Positions 42,555 through 50,655 of a DNA stretch of 55,566 nucleotides are shown in pieces. The notes below the pieces were generated by a model. It was given only the letters and a program-made list of their open reading frames with translations. It made no database searches and had not been told where the DNA came from. This DNA is from JAAYAY01 sp964429355. Lineage in GTDB: Bacteria > Planctomycetota > Planctomycetia > Pirellulales > Thermoguttaceae. Where the stretch lies: NCBI GenBank assembly GCA_964429355.1, contig CAYSCH010000009.1, positions 1 through 55,566 on the forward strand. Direction: 5' to 3'. A program made the position numbers and the translations under genes. Every line of letters starts with the position of its first letter. Positions within the stretch are counted from its first letter, which is position 1.

Positions 42555-42700
42555 ACGAAGAAAAAGCGAAAACGGCCCGCCGAGGAATGAAGAGACGACC
42601 TGTTGAGAAGCTATGCGTTGATCTGCTCTTCCTAGGTTGCAGAGTTGCGCTATCACCGGCTCTCAAACACACCGTATCTCTTCCTTCCGATCCGTGTTTC

Positions 42701-42720
42701 ATCCGTGTTTCATCCGTGGC
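42701..42720 (+). repeat. short repeat copy B beside the GxxExxY gene
   Basis: ATCCGTGTTTCATCCGTGGC, preceded by a partial tandem unit (ATCCGTGTTTC at 42690-42700). It lies 17 bases past the stop of the GxxExxY gene and is in direct orientation to copy C. Confidence 0.7.
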
Positions 42721-42737
42721 CCTCAAAGAATGCGCTA

Positions 42738-43142
42738 TCAGAAAACCATCCTCTTGAACTCAACCCGTTCACGTCCAAAGTTAATTAGCATCCCAACTTT
42801 GATCTCGCTGCCTTTCAGTTCATTGGTCAATTGAGGCTCATCGTCGCTTCGATACTCCTTGAGCGCTTTCAGTTCGACGATCACGCAACCCGCGACGAAG
42901 AGATCGGCAGAATACTCACCGACGAGAACGTCTTTGTAGATAACCTTGATCCAATGCTCAGTCTCCGCAGTCAGACCGCGCCGAATCAACTCAACTTGCA
43001 TCGCATTCCGATAAACCTTCTCCAAGAATCCGTATCCAAGGACATTGTACACTTCATACGCCGCCCCGATGATCTCCCTGGTCACTTCCTCATGTTCAAG
43101 CCCCACAAGCTTGCCCCCTCCCACAAAGTATCCATGTTTCAT
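42738..43142 (-). CDS. GxxExxY protein
   Basis: 134-residue small protein of the GxxExxY family (TIGR04256-type), named for the motif GYGFLEKVY seen at about residue 37-45. Other family segments are 'EEVTREIIGAAYEVYNVLG', 'VIYKDVLVGEYSADLFVAGC', 'VIVELKALKEYRSDDEPQLT' and 'KVGMLINFGRERVEFKRMVF'. The E-x-K core (VELKA) recalls PDDEXK nucleases, but no biochemical role is established. The ATG lies inside short-repeat copy C, and copies A and B lie just past the stop. It separates the DegT and alcohol dehydrogenase genes and may have arrived as a small insertion. Confidence 0.9.
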   Translation of the reverse strand: MKHGYFVGGGKLVGLEHEEVTREIIGAAYEVYNVLGYGFLEKVYRNAMQVELIRRGLTAETEHWIKVIYKDVLVGEYSADLFVAGCVIVELKALKEYRSDDEPQLTNELKGSEIKVGMLINFGRERVEFKRMVF

Positions 43143-43160
43143 CTGTGTCTCATCCGTGGC
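43141..43160 (+). repeat. short repeat copy C at the GxxExxY start
   Basis: ATCTGTGTCTCATCCGTGGC, two mismatches to copy B, with a partial tandem unit before it (TCCATGTTTC at 43131-43140). It overlaps the start codon of the GxxExxY gene on the other strand. Confidence 0.65.
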
Positions 43161-43171
43161 TCCAAATCTCC

Positions 43172-44500
43172 CTATCCCACTCCATAGAGCCTGCCGTCAA
43201 ATCCTGGTTGGACGTTGTCGTCGGCGTGGGCCATCACGGCGTCGAGGTCGGCGAAGATCTTCTGAAACGCCGCGACCACTTTCTCGTTCAGCTCGCGCCC
43301 GTTCGGCGGATGGATCGAGTGTACGTTGGTATACGACTCGCACAGCATGCGGGCCACGGGGAAGTCGGCGACGTCGTACTTGTAGGTGATCCCCTGGGCC
43401 TCATTGATGGCCCACGGGTAGCCCTTGCCAATTCCGATCCGGCTCTGAAAGACGTCCTGAGCCAGAACCGGCATCGTCTGCCACTGGCCGACGAGCACGC
43501 CCTCCTTGGCGAGGGCCTTTTCGATGGCGATGCGGAATCGGCGTGGCTCGGCGTCTACACCGGCCGCCTTGGGATCGAACCGCACTGCGTAGAACCAGTA
43601 GACGTGCTTCGAGCCCTCAGGGCAAACCGGCGGGATCACACCGGGAATCTTGCCCAGTTCCCGGGAAAGGAATTCCGAATTGGCGATCCGCGTGGCGTTC
43701 AATTCGTTGAGGTGCGCGAGCTGCCCTCGCGCCAGGGCTGCCGGCAGCTCCTGGTTGCGATACATGTAGCCGAGAATTGACGCGTTGTATTTCTGACGCA
43801 GCGTCTTCTCGTCGCACTCGTCACCGAAGTAGCGGACCAGGTCCCCCTTGCGGAGCACGTCTTCGTCGTTGGTGATGAACAGACCGCCTTCGCCACCGCA
43901 GAGGTTCTTGAGATTGTTGAGGCTGAAGGCGCCCACGATCCCCAGGGTGCCGCACATCCGGCCCTTGTACATCGCTCCATGGGCCTGGCAGGCGTCCTCG
44001 ATCACGTGTAGCTGGTGTTTTTTCGCAATCTCCAGGATCGGATCCATGTCGGCCGGGCAACCCTGGATGTGGACGGGGATTATCGCCTTGGTCCGCTCCG
44101 TGATCGCCGCCTCGATCTTTGCCGGGTCCATCGTGTAGGTCCCCGGATCGATATCGACGAACACGGGGATTGCCATCTGGTGCAGGACGCACGAGGCCGT
44201 GGCCAGGAAGGTGTAGGAGGGAACGAGTACCTCATCGCCCGGGCCCACGTCGACGGCCGCCAGCCCCATGTGGAGTGCCGCGGTCCCACTGCACGTGGTG
44301 AGGCAGTGCTTGGCTCCGGTAAACTCGGCCCACTCCTTCTGGAGCGCCACAGCCTGGGGGCCAGTTGCCCCCGCCACGATACCGCTGTCGAGCACTTCGT
44401 TGACAAACCTGCGATCATCGTCCGTCAGGACCGGCCAGTTCTGATAATCCGCTCGTTTCAGAATGGGAGTACCGCCATCGATCGCGAGCTTCTCAGCCAT
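43172..44500 (-). CDS. DegT/DnrJ/EryC1/StrS-family aminotransferase
   Basis: PLP-dependent sugar or cyclitol aminotransferase, 442 residues, cytoplasmic. The opening MAEKLAIDGGTPI is common in this family. Cofactor residues are in place: SGTAALHMGL, Asp169 in VIEDACQAHG, and Lys198 in AFSLNNLKNLCGGEGG as the Schiff-base lysine. The family aminates keto-sugars or scyllo-inosose-like ketones using glutamate or glutamine. Neighbours are an alcohol dehydrogenase downstream on the same strand and a divergent XylR-type regulator, which suits a sugar-linked pathway, biosynthetic or catabolic. The C-terminal 'WYFYAVRFDPKAAG'-like segment and 'WQTMPVLAQDVFQSRIG' are usual for the family. Confidence 0.93.
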   Translation of the reverse strand: MAEKLAIDGGTPILKRADYQNWPVLTDDDRRFVNEVLDSGIVAGATGPQAVALQKEWAEFTGAKHCLTTCSGTAALHMGLAAVDVGPGDEVLVPSYTFLATASCVLHQMAIPVFVDIDPGTYTMDPAKIEAAITERTKAIIPVHIQGCPADMDPILEIAKKHQLHVIEDACQAHGAMYKGRMCGTLGIVGAFSLNNLKNLCGGEGGLFITNDEDVLRKGDLVRYFGDECDEKTLRQKYNASILGYMYRNQELPAALARGQLAHLNELNATRIANSEFLSRELGKIPGVIPPVCPEGSKHVYWFYAVRFDPKAAGVDAEPRRFRIAIEKALAKEGVLVGQWQTMPVLAQDVFQSRIGIGKGYPWAINEAQGITYKYDVADFPVARMLCESYTNVHSIHPPNGRELNEKVVAAFQKIFADLDAVMAHADDNVQPGFDGRLYGVG

Positions 44501-44640
44501 AGATATTCTCCTTCCGCGTGAGACGCGTAACCTTTCTCCTCACAATGCCGTGAGTGTGACGTTTGCTGTCGCCGAGATCAATCCCGAGGAAGAGGGTCGG
44601 GCTTCCCGACCAATCCTAGCGGCCGCAGAGAAACCGCACA

Positions 44641-44669
44641 TTCCAAGATGACACAATCTGTATTACAAT
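44641..44669 (+). promoter_or_regulatory. candidate promoter of the XylR-type regulator
   Basis: TTCCAA (44641-44646), 17 bases, TACAAT (44664-44669), in the 207-base divergent gap; the predicted start is about 30 bases before the ATG at 44708. Confidence 0.4.
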
Positions 44670-44707
44670 ATTTGGGCATACTTGCCAACCGAAGGAGAGC
44701 CGAGCCC

Positions 44708-45889
44708 ATGCCGATCACCCGCCAGGTGGCCTTGCTGATGCGGGTCAACAAGGACTACGACCGCCAGATCATCGCCGGCATCTCCCAGTATGCTGGCGAG
44801 AACAACTGGAGCGTCTACCTGGAAGATGAACCCCACGAGCGGATCCCCAGGCAGAGCCAGTGGTTCGGTGACGGAATCATCGCCGATCTGGACGACCCGC
44901 ACACCGAACACGTGGTGATGCGGGCCGGTGTTCCCGCGGTTGGTATCGGGGGCTATTCGGAGTGGGCCTCACTGCCGCTGGATATACCCTACGTGGCGAC
45001 CGATGACGTGGCCAACGGCCGGCTCGGCGCCGAACACCTGATCGGTTGTGGGCTCCGACATTTCGCATTCTGCGGTGTTCCGGCTACCGACTACAACTCG
45101 TGGGCCCGGTGCCGGGAAGCGGCGTTTGTTGATGCCATCCGCCAGGCCGGATACAATTGTGCCGTCTATCGAGGACGTCGCCAGTCTGCCCGTAACTGGG
45201 AATCGCTCCAGAAAGGGTTGCTGACCTGGCTCGATGAGCAGGAGACGCCGCTGGGAATCATGTGTTGCGACGACCCACGGGCGCGTCACGTGGTCGAAGC
45301 TTGCCGGCGTTCCGGGCGGCGAATCCCGGAGGACGTGGCCGTTCTGGGGGTCGACAACGACCTCCTCATGTGCGAACTGTGCAATCCGCCCCTTTCGAGC
45401 GTCCAGCACGGCACATTAGAAATAGGCCTTCGAGCCGCCGAGATGTTGGACTGGATGATGTCGGGCCGGACCAATGTGCCAAAGTGGTCGGTCATCGCGC
45501 CGAAGGGAGTCGTCCAGCGCCGCTCTACCGACGTGATGAACTCGCCTCACCCGACCGTGACGGAGGCATTGCGGTTCATACGCGAAAGGGCGAGTGATCC
45601 AATTTCCGTCCCCCAAGTTGCCAGGCATGTGGAGGTTTCACGTTCCACCCTCGACCGGGAATTCCGGCGTTGCCTCGGCCACACGACCCACGAGGAGATC
45701 CAGCGGGTGCGCCTCGACATTGCCAAACGCCTGCTCACCAGCACCGATTACCCGTTGCGGGTCATCGCCAAACAGGCCGGCTACCACAACGAACAGTATT
45801 TCAGCTTCGTTTTTCGCAGCGTAATGAGTGTCACACCCGGCCAATATCGGGCCGGAAACAACCTTTGCCGGCGTAGACAGACCACCTGA
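44708..45889 (+). CDS. XylR-type transcription regulator (LacI-like sensor, AraC HTH)
   Basis: 393 residues from the ATG at 44708 (AAGGAG upstream); an ATG at 44648 lacks a site. Residues about 1-280 are a periplasmic-binding-protein-like sugar-sensing domain as in LacI/XylR ('VALLMRVNKDYDRQIIAGIS', 'VGIGGYSEWASLPLDIPYV', 'GIMCCDDPRARHVVEACRRS', 'VAVLGVDNDLLMCELCNPPL'). Residues about 295-385 are an AraC double helix-turn-helix ('ISVPQVARHVEVSRSTLDRE', 'VRLDIAKRLLTSTDYPLRVI', 'AGYHNEQYFSFVFRSVMSVT'). It should switch sugar-responsive genes, most likely the divergent DegT unit and/or the sulfatase and GH2 genes downstream. The ligand is unknown. Confidence 0.92.
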   Translation: MPITRQVALLMRVNKDYDRQIIAGISQYAGENNWSVYLEDEPHERIPRQSQWFGDGIIADLDDPHTEHVVMRAGVPAVGIGGYSEWASLPLDIPYVATDDVANGRLGAEHLIGCGLRHFAFCGVPATDYNSWARCREAAFVDAIRQAGYNCAVYRGRRQSARNWESLQKGLLTWLDEQETPLGIMCCDDPRARHVVEACRRSGRRIPEDVAVLGVDNDLLMCELCNPPLSSVQHGTLEIGLRAAEMLDWMMSGRTNVPKWSVIAPKGVVQRRSTDVMNSPHPTVTEALRFIRERASDPISVPQVARHVEVSRSTLDREFRRCLGHTTHEEIQRVRLDIAKRLLTSTDYPLRVIAKQAGYHNEQYFSFVFRSVMSVTPGQYRAGNNLCRRRQTT

Positions 45890-46008
45890 CGTTTGGCCCC
45901 CGCCTTGCGAGACGGTGGGAATTACCAGTGGTCCGTTCTTCATTTCTAGCTGCTGACAAACCCGCTGATTTGACGCGAAACAGGCAGTGAACCCGGAAAG
46001 GCATACCC

Positions 46009-47454
46009 GTGAACAGTCGCCTGAAAATCGTTGTAGTTCTCCTCCTTCTCTTTCCCTGGCCTGCATTTTTGTCGGCCGCGGACGCCGATCCGAAGCGCCC
46101 CAACATCCTGCTCGTGTTCATCGACGACATGGGCTGGGGCGATTTTTCCTGTTTTGGCAACCAGGAAGTCGAAACGGAGAACATCGACCGCCTGGCGGGC
46201 GAAGGAATGCGATTTCACCAGTTCTACGTCAACTCACCGATCTGCTCTCCTTCTCGCACGGCAATCTCCACCGGGCAGTATCCGCATCGCTGGCGAATCA
46301 CCTCCTTTCTGAACAACCGCCAGAACAACCAGGAGCGGGGGATGGCCCAATGGCTGGATCCGGCGGCGCCGATGTTGGCTCGCTCGCTCAAGCAGGCCGG
46401 TTATGCGACCGGGCACTTTGGCAAATGGCACATGGGGGGCCAACGCGATGTGGGCGAGGCGCCGCTGATTACGGAGTATGGTTTTGACGCGTCGCTGACC
46501 AACTTTGAAGGCTTGGGACCCCGAATCCTCCCCCTCTGCGATGCTTACGACGGAAAACCACTGAAGAAGCACGCCCTGGGATCCGATCAGCTTGGCCACG
46601 GTCCGATCACCTGGGAAGACCGGTCCAGGATCACGAACGAGTTCACCGTCGCGGCGCTGAAATTCATCCAGGGGGCCGAAACAGCCGGACGGCCGTTTTA
46701 CGTGAACCTCTGGCCCGACGACGTCCACTCTCCCTTCTTTCCGCCCCAGGCAAGGCGGGGCGATGGTGCCAAACGCACGCTCTACCTCGGTGTGCTGGAT
46801 ACGATGGACGAACAACTCGGCACGCTCTTCGACTACATCCGCGCCAGCGATACCCTTCGCAAGAACACGCTCATTCTGGTCTGCTCCGACAATGGCCCGG
46901 AACCGGGTGCTGGTTCGGCCGGCCCCTTCCGCGGCGGTAAGACGATGCTCTACGAGGGCGGAATCCGCTCGCCCCTGGTTGTCTGGGGGCCGGCATGGAT
47001 CGGAGGCGACAAGATGGGCACGGTCAACGACACTTCGGTTCTGGCAGCGATCGACCTTGCGCCCACATTGCTGAAAATCGCAGGAGTCGCTCCTGCGGAA
47101 TACGCCAGCTATGACGGTCAGTCTCTGCCGGACGTGCTCCTGGGCAGATCCGATGGATCGCGCCAGGGGCCACTCTTTTTTCGCCGACCACCGGACCGGC
47201 CGACTTCTCCCGCCGAGGGCAATCTTCCGGATCTGGCCATCCGCGACGGCCAGTGGAAGCTCCTCTGCGAGTACGACGGATCCCAACCGCAACTCTACGA
47301 CCTCGCCAGCGACCGCCAAGAGACGCGCAACATTGCCGCCGAGCATCCCGACATTGTTGCCGGCCTGACCGAGGCGGTACTTGCCTGGCATCGATCCATG
47401 CCGCCCGACGCGGGTCCTCAGGAGACGGCCCGCGAGCCGAAGAAGACGCCGTGA
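46009..47454 (+). CDS. arylsulfatase-family sulfatase B
   Basis: Secreted type I sulfatase of 481 residues from a GTG start with GAAAGG upstream. The signal peptide is MNSRLKIVVVLLLLFPWPAF with cleavage near LSAAD. The metal site is RPNILLVFIDDMGWGDFSCF (30-49), and the formylglycine motif is C79-S-P-S-R followed by TAISTG. 'GHFGKWHMGGQRDVGEAP', 'LILVCSDNGPEPGAGSAGPF' and 'YEGGIRSPLVVWGP' complete the family pattern. It differs from the 20749-22131 sulfatase in sequence and is not a recent copy. It precedes a GH2 gene by 120 bases on the same strand, so the two may act in turn on a sulfated glycan, desulfation then glycoside cleavage. Confidence 0.95.
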   Translation: MNSRLKIVVVLLLLFPWPAFLSAADADPKRPNILLVFIDDMGWGDFSCFGNQEVETENIDRLAGEGMRFHQFYVNSPICSPSRTAISTGQYPHRWRITSFLNNRQNNQERGMAQWLDPAAPMLARSLKQAGYATGHFGKWHMGGQRDVGEAPLITEYGFDASLTNFEGLGPRILPLCDAYDGKPLKKHALGSDQLGHGPITWEDRSRITNEFTVAALKFIQGAETAGRPFYVNLWPDDVHSPFFPPQARRGDGAKRTLYLGVLDTMDEQLGTLFDYIRASDTLRKNTLILVCSDNGPEPGAGSAGPFRGGKTMLYEGGIRSPLVVWGPAWIGGDKMGTVNDTSVLAAIDLAPTLLKIAGVAPAEYASYDGQSLPDVLLGRSDGSRQGPLFFRRPPDRPTSPAEGNLPDLAIRDGQWKLLCEYDGSQPQLYDLASDRQETRNIAAEHPDIVAGLTEAVLAWHRSMPPDAGPQETAREPKKTP

Positions 47455-47574
47455 GAGATGCTCAGGCAGGGGCTGGCAGATCGCGGGCCCGGACTGTATT
47501 CTGGGCAGAGTGGCTGGAGGATTCCAGCACTCTCCATCCCCAACGGCAAGGTGCTACACAAGCGGAGATTCACC

Positions 47575-49404
47575 ATGTACAAACCGCACTCTTCCATCCT
47601 GGTGTGCCTGTTCGTCTGCCTGACATGGGCTGCCCTCCTGCCCGCCGCCGACTGGAAACCCGCGAAGAGCAAGCTATTGACCCGTTGGGCGAAGGACATT
47701 TCGCCCGGTAGTGCACTGCCTGAATATCCCCGTCCGCAAATGGTTCGCGATTCGTGGGAAAACCTCAACGGCCTGTGGGAGTACGCACTGTCGGCGCCGG
47801 ACGCGGAGCAGCCGCAGGCTTGGGAAGGCAAGATCCTCGTGCCCTATTGCATCGAGTCGCCTCTGAGCGGCGTGGGCAAGCGGGTGAGCCCGGAGCAGTG
47901 GCTCTGGTATCATCGTACTTTCTCGTCAGTCAAACCGGCGGACGGCCGGCGGGTGCTGCTCCACTTTGGAGCGGTGGACTGGAAAACCATGGTGCGCGTC
48001 AATGGGAAGTTCGCCGGCGAGCACAAGGGGGGCTACGATCCGTTCACTCTCGACATTACAGCGCTGATCCAGGATGGCGAGAACGAACTCGTTGTGGCAG
48101 TCTGGGATCCGACCGATTCCGGTTATCAACCCCGGGGCAAGCAGGTGCTTGAACCTAAGGGGATCTGGTACACGCCCGTCACGGGTATCTGGCAGACGAC
48201 GTGGCTCGAATCGGTGCCCGCCACCTATGTGCGGTCGCTCAAGGTCTTGCCGGACGTGGACCATTCCGCACTGCATATCACCGTATTCGGCTCAAACGAA
48301 GCCGGAGTGCGAATCACCGCTACCGACGCAGGGGCCGCCGTGGGGGAGGGCGAAGGGCGCACCGGACATGCGGTCACTGTGCCGATCCGTGAGCCGAAGC
48401 TCTGGTCGCCCGATTCGCCCCATCTCTATGACCTGAAGATTGAGCTTCTTCAGAACGGGGCTGTCGTCGATGTGGTCAAATCGTATGCCGGCCTCCGAAA
48501 GATCGAGGTCGCCAAGGACGAGGCGGGCGTGAACCGCATGATGCTCAATGGCAAGCCGCTGTTCCAATACGGTCCGCTTGATCAAGGCTGGTGGCCCGAC
48601 GGGCTCTACACGGCTGCGACCGACGAGGCTCTCAAATACGACGTGGAGATCACCAAAGCCTACGGCTTCAACATGACTCGCAAGCATGTGAAGGTCGAGC
48701 CCGCGCGGTGGTATTACTGGTGCGACAAGCTCGGCCTGCTCGTGTGGCAGGATATGCCCAGCGGAGACGGTCCGGCCAAGAAGAAAGAGCAGCAGCTGGA
48801 GTGGGTTCGCGATGTCGCCGTCGAGGGACCTGACATGGTGCGCACCGCCGAATCGGCCCAGCAGTACTATCGCGAGCTGGAACAAGTGGTCGTCGATTTC
48901 GGAAACCATCCGTCGATCGTTGCCTGGGTACCCTTCAACGAGGCCTGGGGGCAGTTTGAGACCGAGGCGGTGGTCGAGTTCGTTCACCGTCTGGACCCGA
49001 GCCGCCTGGTCAACAGCGCCAGCGGCGGCAATTACCTGGGCGTGGGCGACATTCTGGACGTGCACCAGTATCCCGATCCCATGTTCCCACGCACCGATCC
49101 CCACCAGGCGGTCGTCTGCGGTGAGTTCGGCGGACTTGGGCTGCCGGTCGAAGGGCACACCCTTCTTGACAAGGGCAACTGGGGCTATCGGAGTTTCGAC
49201 AATCAGGAGGCCCTGACGGCTGCCTATCTCGAAAAGATCGCCATGCTCAAGCCGATGATCAAGCAAGGTCTGGCGGCCGCGATCTACACCCAGATCACCG
49301 ACGTAGAAATCGAGGTCAACGGGCTGCTCACCTACGATCGCGAAGTACTCAAGATGGACCCAACCGTGATCAGCGCGGCGAACTCCGCGCTCTACGAGCA
49401 GTAG
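47575..49404 (+). CDS. glycoside hydrolase family 2 (beta-galactosidase-like)
   Basis: 609-residue secreted retaining glycosidase (signal peptide HSSILVCLFVCLTWAALLPA). The start at 47575 is taken over an ATG at 47458 because a signal peptide then stands at the N-terminus. It has the GH2 order: jelly-roll sugar-binding domain ('WENLNGLWEYALS', 'WYHRTFSSVKPADGRRVLLH', 'GGYDPFTLDITALIQDGENE'), an immunoglobulin-like domain and a TIM barrel ('YGFNMTRKHVKVEPARWYYW'). The acid/base Glu456 is in VPFNEAWGQF and the nucleophile Glu517 in CGEFGGLG. It is a short GH2 lacking the later beta-sandwich domains. The exact sugar (galactoside, glucuronide or mannoside) is not readable. Confidence 0.92.
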   Translation: MYKPHSSILVCLFVCLTWAALLPAADWKPAKSKLLTRWAKDISPGSALPEYPRPQMVRDSWENLNGLWEYALSAPDAEQPQAWEGKILVPYCIESPLSGVGKRVSPEQWLWYHRTFSSVKPADGRRVLLHFGAVDWKTMVRVNGKFAGEHKGGYDPFTLDITALIQDGENELVVAVWDPTDSGYQPRGKQVLEPKGIWYTPVTGIWQTTWLESVPATYVRSLKVLPDVDHSALHITVFGSNEAGVRITATDAGAAVGEGEGRTGHAVTVPIREPKLWSPDSPHLYDLKIELLQNGAVVDVVKSYAGLRKIEVAKDEAGVNRMMLNGKPLFQYGPLDQGWWPDGLYTAATDEALKYDVEITKAYGFNMTRKHVKVEPARWYYWCDKLGLLVWQDMPSGDGPAKKKEQQLEWVRDVAVEGPDMVRTAESAQQYYRELEQVVVDFGNHPSIVAWVPFNEAWGQFETEAVVEFVHRLDPSRLVNSASGGNYLGVGDILDVHQYPDPMFPRTDPHQAVVCGEFGGLGLPVEGHTLLDKGNWGYRSFDNQEALTAAYLEKIAMLKPMIKQGLAAAIYTQITDVEIEVNGLLTYDREVLKMDPTVISAANSALYEQ

Positions 49405-49409
49405 GACGC

Positions 49410-49428
49410 CGTCAAATCCGGTTTGACG
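49410..49428. terminator. small hairpin between convergent genes
   Basis: A 7-bp stem (CGTCAAA/TTTGACG) with a 5-base loop, just after the GH2 stop and 50 bases before the end of the minus-strand formyltransferase gene. No U tract. Confidence 0.3.
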
Positions 49429-49478
49429 AGCAACTTCACCCGGCGAAGACTGACGGAGCCGCAGACTCCTACACCCTA

Positions 49479-50303
49479 TCACGCGGTCTTCTTGCGCATG
49501 CCAGGTGCCGGGGTCGCGCTGCCGTGTACGGGGTCTTCGGTGATGATAACCTGGACTCGATGGCGGCGTCCGTCGAGTTCGAAATACGCCGCTTCATCGA
49601 CACGGTTGGTTGTGAGAGCTCGGAGGCGCCGCAGCAGGTCGGCCGTCTTGACCGAGGCATTCAGATCGAGGCGTTGAAGGTCGTCGCGGAAGAGGTCCTT
49701 CTTGCGGTGGGCGGGTGGGGCGTCTGTCGGCTGAGGATAGCGGCGGTAGGTGCCACTGGCCAAGGAAGGCCAGGCCTCGACAAGAACCTCGAATTCTGCC
49801 GCGAGAACTCGTTGATAGAGGGAATCCGCCGTGTCGCCCTCGGTGACCTTAACCTCCTTCTGATGCACGATATCGCCCGTATCGACTCCTGTGTCCATGA
49901 AATGGAGAGTTGCCCCGTAGGGGCACTGTTCGAGGATGGCCCAGGACGGAGTATGCCAGCCTCGAGTACAGGGAAGGAATGCTGGATGCAGGTTCAAAAC
50001 ACCTGCACGTGGAATCTCCAGCACGGCCTCGGGAATGACATAGGGAAAATGAACCCCCAGAATGAAGTCCAGGTCCAGGCTCCTCAGCAGCTTCAGCCCG
50101 TCAGAATCGCGGAACTCCCGTCCCCGAAGAATCCGCTCGTCCGGAAGGAAACCACACAAGTCAATAAGCCGTTGATCGTGTGTGGCCCGACCAGGTTCGG
50201 ACACGAGCAGGGCGAGGGGACGGCACTCTTGTTTGAGAAGGAACTCCAGAACGCGAACCGAAATCTGCCGGTCGCCGGCAAATGCAAGGCGCAGATTGCT
50301 CAT
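49479..50303 (-). CDS. formyltransferase-fold protein (methionyl-tRNA formyltransferase-like)
   Basis: 274-residue cytoplasmic enzyme of the 10-formyltetrahydrofolate formyltransferase fold. The catalytic triad is visible: N104 and H106 in VLNLHPAFLP and D141 in MDTGVDTGDI. Upstream 'LRLAFAGDRQISVRVLEFLL' is the Rossmann start. It lacks the roughly 90-residue tRNA-binding C-domain of Fmt and has instead a short tail (TDAPPAHRKKDLFRDDLQRL, DLNASVKTADLLRRLRAL). It is therefore more likely a sugar N-formyltransferase or a methionyl-tRNA formyltransferase paralogue than Fmt itself. Its position close to the DegT aminotransferase would suit N-formylation of an amino sugar, but that is an inference. 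Confidence 0.85.
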   Translation of the reverse strand: MSNLRLAFAGDRQISVRVLEFLLKQECRPLALLVSEPGRATHDQRLIDLCGFLPDERILRGREFRDSDGLKLLRSLDLDFILGVHFPYVIPEAVLEIPRAGVLNLHPAFLPCTRGWHTPSWAILEQCPYGATLHFMDTGVDTGDIVHQKEVKVTEGDTADSLYQRVLAAEFEVLVEAWPSLASGTYRRYPQPTDAPPAHRKKDLFRDDLQRLDLNASVKTADLLRRLRALTTNRVDEAAYFELDGRRHRVQVIITEDPVHGSATPAPGMRKKTA

Positions 50304-50655
50304 GGCTCTGGTTCTCTTCGCAGTGTCTCAGGCTCGCCGGTGGTTGCGTGGCAGGCGGGAAATCCGCCCGCAAGGTTGCCTCCGCACGGAAGATGAGGCA
50401 AGGAGGCCCCGGCAGGGATGGAACGACGCGGCAAAAATACAGAAATCGGCCCAACCGCTCCAGAGATATTTTGGGCAAACGCGGGGGACCGAGCGGTTTT
50501 GGGCACGAGATCGACACGCTGGACGGAGTCCGTAGAATCCGTTGAGGCCGTCGAACCGGAGTCGTCTGCCGTCATCAGCCTGTAACTTTCACAGGACTAC
50601 GCGCATCCAAACCCACAGTAATTGAGAAGGTATCTCAAAAGTCTGGAGATCGACA
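50304..50655. other. divergent intergenic region before the sulfur module
   Basis: 352 bases between the divergent formyltransferase and MBL-rhodanese genes. It holds the palindrome at 50622-50638; no gene or RNA is recognisable in the rest. Confidence 0.4.
50622..50638 (+). promoter_or_regulatory. candidate operator palindrome of the sulfur module
   Basis: TTGAGA-AGGTA-TCTCAA is a perfect 6+5+6 inverted repeat, 17 bases before the ATG at 50656 and overlapping the expected leader. Its size suits a dimeric repressor such as an ArsR-family persulfide sensor, but no regulator gene lies next to it. Confidence 0.4.
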
